From: Lentisphaeria bacterium UBA7640
Lineage (GTDB): Bacteria > Verrucomicrobiota > Lentisphaeria > Victivallales > Victivallaceae
DNA: 13,618 nucleotides
Assembly (NCBI GenBank): GCA_002483765.1
Contig: DLIO01000103.1
Span: 1-13,618, forward strand
Direction of reading: 5' to 3'
In this document: piece by piece, positions 7,744 through 13,618 of the stretch
Numbering within the stretch: position 1 is the stretch's first letter
Layout: every line of letters begins with the position of its first letter
The notes under the pieces: model-generated
Database searches by the model: none
Seen by the model: only the letters and a program-made list of their open reading frames with translations
What the model was told of the DNA's origin: nothing
Made by a program: the position numbers and the translations under genes

Positions 7744-7746
7744 CGA
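7718..7746 (-). promoter_or_regulatory. Possible ileS promoter embedded in the terminator hairpin
   Basis: On the minus strand, TCGAAA (7746-7741) and TATATT (7723-7718) are 17 bases apart, matching four and five of six sigma-70 consensus bases. Transcription would start near 7711, so the ileS message would lack most of the hairpin. The site is proposed because there is too little room between the hairpin and the ribosome site (7684) for a promoter. The match is modest and AT-rich DNA gives such hits by chance. Confidence 0.33.
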
Positions 7747-7824
7747 GTTTGAGTTCAGCTTTTAACCAAAACCTCCGGCGTCAGGCCCATTTAAAAGTGG
7801 TAGAAGAAAAGACTTTAGCCTCGA

Positions 7825-7920
7825 AATACACAGAACGCGAAAAAGAAATGGGGGAAGAGAGGAGTTTAAACACAGAGCACACAAAGAAGACACAGAGAGC
7901 GCAGAGGGAACAAGGGAAGA
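7825..7920 (+). repeat. Dispersed CACAGAG-type intergenic repeat, copy B
   Basis: This purine-rich tract of the plus strand contains AATACACAGAACGCGAAAAA (7826-7845), then GGAGTTTAAACACAGAGCAC (7861-7880), then AAGACACAGAGAGCGCAGAG (7887-7906). It shares its block order with the copy at 4397-4450, which lies in the opposite orientation. Translated, it gives a Thr/Glu/Gln/Arg-rich pseudo-protein of the kind often wrongly annotated as a gene. The surrounding gap (7668-7944) holds this repeat and the terminator hairpin, and no protein gene. Confidence 0.7.
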
Positions 7921-7944
7921 GGTTTTTTCTCGCTTATCTTAGCG

Positions 7945-9075
7945 TCATGAAACCTGAGATACCATTTTGCGGAAGTGTGCTAGCGATAACATAAATAATA
8001 CCGTACCGATTATAGATAAAATCAGAAACGGTACCCATACCACATTCATCCCAGCACCACGATATAAAATTGCCTGGCTGAGTTCGACAAAATGAGTAGT
8101 GGGCGCTAGTTTCATGAAAACTTGAACCGCCTGCGGCATGCTTTCGCGTGGCGTCATGCCACCAGAGAGCATCTGCATTGGGAGCAGAACCAGCAGCAAC
8201 AATATCCCGAATTGAGGCATGTTGCGAGCACTCGAAGCCAAAAATATCCCCATGGAAGTACAGGCGAAAAGATGTAGCGCAACCCCACAGACGAACAATA
8301 TAATCGATCCCTCCACCGGCACTCGCAGGAGACCTTGGATGATGAATAATAACGAAAGCACCGCTGCCGTCATTACCACAAGTCCCATCGACCAAACTTT
8401 GGATACCATGATTTCAAAAGGTGTCACTGGCATGACCAAAAGATGCTCTAAGGTACCGTGTTCGCGTTCCCGGATCAGAGCTGCACCAGTGAGAATGATG
8501 GATAACATCGTCACGTTATTAATCAATTCCACCATCGAACCGAACCATGAACGGGTCAAGTTGTAATTAAAACGGTTTCTAATAACGTTTTGTGCTGGAA
8601 GCGGAGTAAGATTCGTACTCGTACTGTTAAGAAATGTTGATATTTCGCCCATGGCGATTTGTTGAATATAACCACTACCGGCGAAAGCTTGTGACATGCG
8701 GGTGGCATCGACATTTAATTGCATGACTGGTCGGTTTCCAGCAAAAACATTTTTTTGAAAATTATGGGGTATAACTAGGATGAAAGTATAGTCGCCGCGG
8801 TTCATAGCAGGATCTATTTCGCCTAAAGATATTTGATCTGCAGCGACAAACATCGGCGGGAAAAACGCATCGCTGATCCGTCCAGACAAATGCGAACGGT
8901 CTTCATCAACTACGGCTATGGCGGCATTGGAGATGGATTCTGGCGAAGAAGTAGCCGCGATATAAACGCCAACACTAAAGCTATAGATAATCAATCCAAG
9001 CATTAGCGGATCCCGCACAAGTCCGCGAAATTCCTTGATCCCAAGATTGATAACATTTTTTATTTTCTGTAACAT
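7945..9075 (-). CDS. yhhJ: ABC-2 type transporter permease, YhhJ-like
   Basis: This inner-membrane permease is the last gene of the yhiI-rbbA-yhhJ-like operon and the probable partner of the permease half fused into RbbA. In its 376 residues there is one membrane helix near the N-terminus (about 24-42), then a large extracytoplasmic domain (about 45-180), then five hydrophobic segments (about 183-200, 226-248, 256-280, 287-305 and 345-366). The conserved cytoplasmic loop REREHGTLEHLLVMP (202-216) is the ABC-2 signature that contacts the ATPase, and the GGMTPRESMP stretch (305-314) is typical of the family. The length agrees with E. coli YhhJ as I remember it. The start is 28 bases after the rbbA stop, with a weak AGAGAA ribosome site. 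No ATPase domain is present, so it must use the ATPase domains of RbbA. The substrate is unknown. Confidence 0.9.
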   Translation of the reverse strand: MLQKIKNVINLGIKEFRGLVRDPLMLGLIIYSFSVGVYIAATSSPESISNAAIAVVDEDRSHLSGRISDAFFPPMFVAADQISLGEIDPAMNRGDYTFILVIPHNFQKNVFAGNRPVMQLNVDATRMSQAFAGSGYIQQIAMGEISTFLNSTSTNLTPLPAQNVIRNRFNYNLTRSWFGSMVELINNVTMLSIILTGAALIREREHGTLEHLLVMPVTPFEIMVSKVWSMGLVVMTAAVLSLLFIIQGLLRVPVEGSIILFVCGVALHLFACTSMGIFLASSARNMPQFGILLLLVLLPMQMLSGGMTPRESMPQAVQVFMKLAPTTHFVELSQAILYRGAGMNVVWVPFLILSIIGTVLFMLSLAHFRKMVSQVS

Positions 9076-9103
9076 TACACCAATTCTCTGTTAACTGTTT
9101 TGA

Positions 9104-11860
9104 TCACGATGCCTGCTTTTTTTGGAGGATAATACCAAGTCCAAGAATGATCGGAATGGTTATAACCAGTGCAAACATCGGGCCATGTAAATCGGAAAAA
9201 TTCAGAGCTTTATTAAAAACACCCCGACTGATAAGCAACATATGGGTCGTCGGATAAATGTTACCAATAAAACGCCCCATCCCCTGTAACGTCGATACCG
9301 GATTAATTAAGCCACAAAACTGAGTAGCTGGCAACAGCGTACCGATCATGGTCAGGAACATCACCGCAATCTGGCTGCGCGTTATCGAAGAAGCCAGCAA
9401 TCCCATTCCCGTGGAGATGATGCAATAAAGTAGTAGTCCTAGTGCCAGCGTTGGAAAGCTCCCCTTGATCGGGACATCAAAAACCAGCACTGCCATCAAT
9501 AACAACAAAAGGAAACTTACGCTAGAAAATAACACGTACGGCAACTGTTTGCCGAGCAAAAATTCAGCACGACTCAAGGGTGTCACGTACAAATTAATAA
9601 TGGAGCCCATCTCTTTTTCCCGCACTACAGCTAAAGCGGCGAGAATAGCCGGAATCATCATCAGCAAAATGGGAATTACCGCAGGAACCATCGCCGGCAG
9701 ACTCTCCACATCGGGATTATAACGGTATCGAGTTTCAAGCGAAGCCGTAGGAGTCACATTCAAACTATTCTTCTGCGCTTGCTGCGCCAGCCAATCAAAA
9801 TGAATCCCCTGCACATAACCTTGAATGGTTTCCGCTCGCATGGGCATGGCGCCATCGACCCAAAAGCCGATTTCTGGCGTTAATCCCTGATCAACTTCTT
9901 TGCCAAACTTAGGTGGAAATTCAAGTGCCATAGTAATCTCCCCACTGCGCATACGCTGATCGAGGTCGTCGTAATTCAAAATCGGCGATTTTTCGATAAA
10001 ATAGCGCGAGCCCGAAATATTCAAGGCGTAATTTCTGCTCATCTCTGACTGATCATGGTCAAGAACGGCAAAAGTAAGGTTTTCCACATCCATATTGATA
10101 CCAAATCCCATGACCAGCATCAGCACCAATGCTCCAAACAGGGCCAGAACCGCACGGACTGGGTCACGTATTAATTCAAGATTTTCACGCCAACTGCAAG
10201 TGAGTAGCCGTTGAATATTGAATCCTGGAATGGAAAATCTACTTACCGTTTCTTTTTTCTGCCGGGTTGTGAAAGAAATTATCTCTTCCGGTTCTTGACC
10301 GGAACTCTTTTTGTTCGCCTTCTCTGCTTCGACTAAATAACTGATAAACGCATCTTCCAGAGTCGCTTCTTTGCGTTCTTGGGTGATCGCCTCCGGAGTA
10401 TCGCAAACTAGCGATTTACCGGCATGCATCAATGAGATGCGATCACAACGTTCCGCTTCATTCATAAAATGAGTGGTGATAAAAATAGTTACTTTGTCTT
10501 TTCGCGACAACTCGATAATGAGTTCCCAGAAACTATCTCGGGCAACGGGGTCAACCCCAGAAGTTGGTTCGTCAAGAATGAGAATTTGCGGGCCATGCAC
10601 TACCGCTGCCGCCAGCGACATGCGCTGCTTAATGCCCAAAGGTAATGAGGTAGGTAATTCGTCCGCCACATTTTGGAGCTGAAAACGAGCCAGCATCTCT
10701 TCGACGCGCCCCTCAACTTGGTCTTTAGGAATACTAAATAACCGTGCATACAACAATAAGTTTTGTCGTACCGTCAATTCATCATATAAAGAAAAAGCTT
10801 GAGTCATATAGCCCAGTTTCTGGCGGATCGACATATCTTTAGCATTAACTGATTTGCCAAATAACCAGGCTTCGCCAGATGATGGCGGTATCAGTCCAGT
10901 CAGCATCTTCATAGTAGTGGTTTTACCACAGCCATTGGAGCCGAGAAAACCGAAAATTTCGCCGCGCCGAATACGGAAATCCACATGATCCACGGCAGTA
11001 AATGAACCAAATTTACGAGTCAACTCTTTCGCCTCGATAGCGATATCATTATTGCCATCCTCGGGAAATGGTGAAACCACGACTGGCTTATAGTTCTCGC
11101 GCTTTTCTTGAGGTAGAAGATTGATAAAGGCTGCTTCCAGCGAAGCACTGTTGGTTTTCTTGAGCAGTTCGGCAGGCGAACCAGTATCGAGTATTTTACC
11201 GCCATCCATCGCGACCAGCCAGTCAAAGCGCTGTGCTTCATCCATATATGCAGTTGCGACAATGACCCCCATCTGTGGTTGTCCTACACGAACATTATCG
11301 ATTAGTTCCCAGAACTGGCGGCGCGCTAGGGGATCAACTCCCGTCGTCGGTTCATCAAGTACCAGCAGATCGGGATCGTGAATCAAAGCACAGCAAAGAC
11401 CTACTTTTTGTTTCATGCCTCCAGAGAGTTTACCGGCAGGACGATTCAAAAAAGGAAACAGACCAGTACTTTTGGTCAATAAGTCGATACGATAACGGCG
11501 TTCTGCGGCATCGTGTCCGAAAAGACGAGCAAAATACTGAAGATTTTCTTCTACAGTCAGTGAAAAATAGAGATTCTTCCCCAATCCCTGCGGCATGTAG
11601 GCAATCCTAGGGCAAACTCGATTTCGATGTGCTTTGCTGCGGATATCACCGCCTAGAACTTCTATGACGCCATCCTGCATGGCATGCGCCCCGGTCACCA
11701 GCGATAGCAAGCTCGACTTACCGACTCCATCTGGCCCGATCAAACCGACCATACGACGCGGCGGAATATCCAAAGTGACATGGTCTACCGCCAGCGTTTT
11801 GCCATAGCGCAGACTTACGTCTATGATGCGAACAATCGGCTCATCCGGCGGCGTTGTCAT
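9104..11860 (-). CDS. rbbA: RbbA/YhiH-like tandem ABC ATPase fused to ABC-2 permease
   Basis: This protein has two ATP-binding domains followed by one ABC-2 permease domain, 918 residues from the chosen start (E. coli RbbA is about 911). Domain 1 has Walker A GPDGVGKS (42-49), signature LSGGM (145-149) and Walker B ending D169-E170, but Tyr205 (ATAYMDEA) replaces the switch His. Domain 2 has Walker A GSNGCGKT (307-314), a degenerate signature LPLGI (406-410), D430-E431 and His464 (TTHFMNEA). A membrane helix (about 571-589), an extracytoplasmic domain (590-720) with YRYNPDVESLPA, and five further helices follow, with the loop VREKEMGSIINLYVTP at 746-761. An upstream in-frame ATG at 11893 would overlap the fusion-protein gene by 37 bases. 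The ATG at 11860 makes an ATGA overlap with its stop and gives the family length, so I prefer it. E. coli RbbA is also reported to bind ribosomes; whether this protein does so is unknown. Confidence 0.93.
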   Translation of the reverse strand: MTTPPDEPIVRIIDVSLRYGKTLAVDHVTLDIPPRRMVGLIGPDGVGKSSLLSLVTGAHAMQDGVIEVLGGDIRSKAHRNRVCPRIAYMPQGLGKNLYFSLTVEENLQYFARLFGHDAAERRYRIDLLTKSTGLFPFLNRPAGKLSGGMKQKVGLCCALIHDPDLLVLDEPTTGVDPLARRQFWELIDNVRVGQPQMGVIVATAYMDEAQRFDWLVAMDGGKILDTGSPAELLKKTNSASLEAAFINLLPQEKRENYKPVVVSPFPEDGNNDIAIEAKELTRKFGSFTAVDHVDFRIRRGEIFGFLGSNGCGKTTTMKMLTGLIPPSSGEAWLFGKSVNAKDMSIRQKLGYMTQAFSLYDELTVRQNLLLYARLFSIPKDQVEGRVEEMLARFQLQNVADELPTSLPLGIKQRMSLAAAVVHGPQILILDEPTSGVDPVARDSFWELIIELSRKDKVTIFITTHFMNEAERCDRISLMHAGKSLVCDTPEAITQERKEATLEDAFISYLVEAEKANKKSSGQEPEEIISFTTRQKKETVSRFSIPGFNIQRLLTCSWRENLELIRDPVRAVLALFGALVLMLVMGFGINMDVENLTFAVLDHDQSEMSRNYALNISGSRYFIEKSPILNYDDLDQRMRSGEITMALEFPPKFGKEVDQGLTPEIGFWVDGAMPMRAETIQGYVQGIHFDWLAQQAQKNSLNVTPTASLETRYRYNPDVESLPAMVPAVIPILLMMIPAILAALAVVREKEMGSIINLYVTPLSRAEFLLGKQLPYVLFSSVSFLLLLLMAVLVFDVPIKGSFPTLALGLLLYCIISTGMGLLASSITRSQIAVMFLTMIGTLLPATQFCGLINPVSTLQGMGRFIGNIYPTTHMLLISRGVFNKALNFSDLHGPMFALVITIPIILGLGIILQKKQAS

Positions 11861-12981
11861 CTCTTTTTCTTCAGCTCCAGTGCTGAAGGCCATTTAGCAT
11901 CTTGATCGATTTGAATCCAAGCCACGCCAGGGATTCCGGTTTTTATATATTCAATATATGCTTTCAGCAATTTGGGTTCGATACGTGCCTTGACTCGAAA
12001 CATCAATTTCTGCCGTTCTTTATGAGTTTCCACAGTTTTCGGCGTAAATTGCGCCACGCTGGAGACGAAAGAGACATTCGCTGGGATCGGAATATTTGGT
12101 ATAGCGTCAAGAATAAGCCGTACTTCCCCGCCAATTTTCACTTTGCCAGCGATCTCTTCCGGTAAGAAAAAGGTCATATAGACATCAGTTAGATCCACTA
12201 GATTCAATACCCGACCGCCAGCCGATAATACTTCACCTGGCTCCGCGATACGATACTGGATCCGGCCATCGCGCGGTGATACCAGTTTGCTATCATCAAT
12301 ATCAGCCTGAATGCGAGCAATATCAGCCTCAGCGGCACTGATGCCGGCCGAAGCCCCCATGGCATTAGCTTTAGCGGATTGCACCGCAGCCTCGGCCTGT
12401 TTGACACTGGCTAATGCTGAAGCCAACTGCGCTTGAGCGGAAAGGAAAAGTGTTTCGCTATCTTCATACTGCTGCTCGGAAGTGGCACTTGATTTGACCA
12501 ATACCGCCAAACGGTCAAAACGCTTCTTGGCTCCGTCCAAACCACTTTGGCGTTGCAAGACATTGGCCGCGGTTGCGTCTTTTTCAGCTATTCGTACTTC
12601 AATCATCGCTTTAGCGCTAGCTTCTGCTGTAACAGCCTGATTATGCTTAGCCTTGGCTTGCGCCAACTCGGCCTCCAGCACATTCGTCTGCATCATCGCT
12701 AAAATCTGTCCGCGGGTAACAAAATCTCCTTCATTGACGACGACATCTGTGATTCTGCCAGCTAGTTTGGCCGCAATATTGATCTCTGTAGCTTCGATAC
12801 GCCCGTTTCCTGAATAAAACTTAATATCTTTGAGGCTTTCAGTATCAATATATTTATTATAAATTTGCCACCCAACTCCTCCCAAAACTATTATCGCGAC
12901 AATGATAATAATAATTTTATTCTTCTTAGATTTTTTCGTACTTACAGGATCACTTTTCGTGGCGTTTTTACTTGCACTCAT
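11857..12981 (-). CDS. yhiI: HlyD/YhiI-like periplasmic membrane fusion protein
   Basis: This adaptor subunit anchors in the inner membrane and bridges an ABC exporter to an outer-membrane channel. In its 374 residues there is a Lys-rich cytoplasmic N-terminus, one membrane helix (about 23-39, starting with a run of Ile), and a first half-lipoyl segment (about 60-98, with AKLAGRITDVVVNEGDFV). A long Ala/Gln/Glu-rich coiled-coil hairpin (about 100-230) follows, then the second half-lipoyl segment (about 232-262, VSPRDGRIQYRIAEPGEVL) and a beta-barrel region to the end. GAGG at 12989-12992 lies seven bases before the ATG. It is first in the operon, and its stop overlaps the rbbA start by the ATGA arrangement. 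No TolC-like gene is in view, so the outer-membrane partner must be encoded elsewhere. Confidence 0.93.
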   Translation of the reverse strand: MSASKNATKSDPVSTKKSKKNKIIIIIVAIIVLGGVGWQIYNKYIDTESLKDIKFYSGNGRIEATEINIAAKLAGRITDVVVNEGDFVTRGQILAMMQTNVLEAELAQAKAKHNQAVTAEASAKAMIEVRIAEKDATAANVLQRQSGLDGAKKRFDRLAVLVKSSATSEQQYEDSETLFLSAQAQLASALASVKQAEAAVQSAKANAMGASAGISAAEADIARIQADIDDSKLVSPRDGRIQYRIAEPGEVLSAGGRVLNLVDLTDVYMTFFLPEEIAGKVKIGGEVRLILDAIPNIPIPANVSFVSSVAQFTPKTVETHKERQKLMFRVKARIEPKLLKAYIEYIKTGIPGVAWIQIDQDAKWPSALELKKKR

Positions 12982-13023
12982 TTATTGTCCTCAATATCGT
13001 TTGTGTTACTTTAATTTTATAAC

Positions 13024-13050
13024 ATTATATTGCTGATTGATGTTTTGCAA
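13024..13050 (-). promoter_or_regulatory. Sigma-70-type promoter for the yhiI-rbbA-yhhJ operon
   Basis: On the minus strand, TTGCAA (13050-13045) is followed 15 bases later by a perfect TATAAT (13029-13024). With CTTGCA as the -35 box the spacing would be 16. Predicted transcription start is near 13017, which gives a leader of about 36 bases containing the GAGG ribosome site of the first gene. No clear operator palindrome overlaps it. Confidence 0.6.
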
Positions 13051-13253
13051 GAGCAGAATCAAAAAGTTTAACCAATTGTCGATAATATGCGGAATTTTGC
13101 GAACTTACGAGTTATTTAAAAAAAACGAGGTTCCCAAAATTGTCTAAACAACATTAATGACACGCCACAATAATTTTTCTCTCATTCGTAGATGAAACTT
13201 ATTTTCCAACACCCCAACTCCGGATTAGGCTCAAAAGTTAATCCCATATTTTG

Positions 13254-13330
13254 TTTTAACCACAAATGTCACAATGGTTTTCCTTTGTGTACCTTGCTTC
13301 TTCCTTGTGTTCTCTGTGGCTAGAGTCCCT
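13254..13330 (-). repeat. Dispersed CACAGAG-type intergenic repeat, copy C
   Basis: On the minus strand this reads TAGCCACAGAGAACACAAGG (13322-13303) and continues with AAGAAGCAAGGTACACAAAG, ending near TTTGTGGTTAAAAC. It shares the CCACAGAGAACACA words with the other two copies but is degenerate in the middle. It gives a spurious short minus-strand reading frame. The whole gap 12982-13497 (about 515 bases) contains the exporter promoter at its left, this repeat, and the tRNA promoter at its right. I see no protein gene in it. Confidence 0.6.
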
Positions 13331-13428
13331 TCTCCTTCCAGTTCGCTCCCAACTCCATTCCAAGCTCTCCTCGCTAGCATCAATTGGGGGTTAGCGCATT
13401 TTTTGGGGATTTTTTTAGCGTAAACAAC

Positions 13429-13456
13429 TTGCATAAATGCAAAACTATTGTATTTT
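13429..13456 (+). promoter_or_regulatory. Probable promoter of tRNA-Leu
   Basis: TTGCAT (13429-13434) and TATTTT (13451-13456) are 16 bases apart, each with four or five matches to sigma-70 consensus. Transcription would start near 13463, about 35 bases before the mature tRNA end. The -35 box forms half of a perfect inverted repeat TTGCAT-AA-ATGCAA (13429-13442). Confidence 0.4.
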
Positions 13457-13497
13457 AAGCGTCTTATGACAAAATTTTGTTGTGAGGTTGTTCATGA

Positions 13498-13584
13498 GCC
13501 GATGTGGCGGAATTGGCAGACGCGCTACGTTCAGGTCGTAGTTCCCTCACGGGAGTGTGAGTTCAACTCTCACCATCGGTACCA
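13498..13584 (+). tRNA. tRNA-Leu (anticodon CAG)
   Basis: This is a complete 87-base class II tRNA. The acceptor GCCGATG pairs with CATCGGT (first pair G:T), followed by discriminator A and an encoded CCA at 13582-13584. The anticodon stem CTACG/CGTAG encloses loop TTCAGGT, so positions 34-36 are CAG, reading the leucine codon CTG. A long variable arm (about TTCCCTCACGGGAGTG) is typical of tRNA-Leu, and the T arm is TGAGT/CTCTCA-like around TTCAACT. The discriminator A also fits leucine identity. No terminator is visible in the 34 bases left after it. Confidence 0.95.
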
Positions 13585-13618
13585 TAAAAGTTTATTGGTA
13601 AAAGTTTAGTCTCAAAAA

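Noticed and set aside
7668..7746. T-box riboswitch controlling ileS
   Set aside because: A terminator hairpin is present, but there is no room for the specifier stem and no T-box consensus upstream. T-boxes are mainly found in Gram-positive lineages.
7931..7944. Small inverted repeat CGCT/AGCG just after the yhhJ stop as terminator
   Set aside because: It has only four base pairs and no T-tract on the transcribed strand. The hairpin at 7708-7743 is far stronger.
7749..7994. Plus-strand reading frame of 81 codons rich in Thr, Glu, Lys, Gln and Arg
   Set aside because: It is a translation of the intergenic repeat copy B and runs into the antisense of the permease gene. It has no ribosome site and only low-complexity composition.
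4397..13330. The three CACAGAG-type tracts as a CRISPR array
   Set aside because: They are single, diverged, kilobases apart and differently oriented, with no regular spacers and no cas genes.
13231..13434. Minus-strand reading frame of 67 codons
   Set aside because: Half of it is repeat copy C read as protein. It has no ribosome site, and the exporter promoter is separate from it. Its composition matches the false proteins this repeat family produces.

Overview
This window is chromosomal DNA of moderate GC from a bacterium that is very probably Gram-negative. The evidence for two membranes is an HlyD-type membrane fusion protein inside an ABC exporter operon. The phylum cannot be fixed from the sequence. 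The eukaryote-like (type 2) isoleucyl-tRNA synthetase, the TadE/TadG-like pilin-type genes and the CACAGAG-rich intergenic repeats would suit an uncultured PVC-group, Calditrichota/KSB1-like or related lineage, but that is inference. No phage, insertion sequence, CRISPR or plasmid gene is visible.

Layout, left to right. A partial tRNA-Ala (anticodon CGC, minus strand) is cut by the window start. Four plus-strand genes follow as one compact cluster (290-4331). The first three encode membrane proteins with an N-terminal type III (prepilin-like) hydrophobic segment of the TadE/TadF/TadG kind, and the fourth is a small-conductance mechanosensitive channel (mscS). A hairpin with a T-rich tail closes this cluster. 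A convergent intergenic region (4332-4544) then holds a diverged copy of a dispersed repeat and a 31-nt near-perfect GC-alternating palindrome.

The rest of the coding DNA is on the minus strand. ileS (7667-4545) encodes a type 2 isoleucyl-tRNA synthetase. Upstream of it, in transcription order, lies a three-gene operon resembling Escherichia coli yhiI-rbbA-yhhJ: a membrane fusion protein (12981-11857), a double-ATPase/permease fusion (start re-set to 11860) and a second ABC-2 permease (9075-7945). A good promoter sits just upstream of the first gene. A strong terminator hairpin lies between this operon and ileS, so close to the ileS start codon that the ileS promoter must overlap it or transcription must read through it.

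The right end is about 500 bases without a protein gene, with another copy of the dispersed repeat, and then a complete tRNA-Leu (anticodon CAG, plus strand) with encoded CCA.

How the parts work together: the three exporter genes should form one envelope-spanning ABC system in which the two permease halves pair and the tandem ATPase domains supply one canonical and one degenerate catalytic site. The TadE/G-like trio looks like an orphan pseudopilin or surface-protein set, because no secretion ATPase or platform protein is in view. No strong case for an entirely new system emerges. The items most worth checking are the intergenic repeat family, the ileS leader, the long palindrome and the orphan Tad-like cluster.
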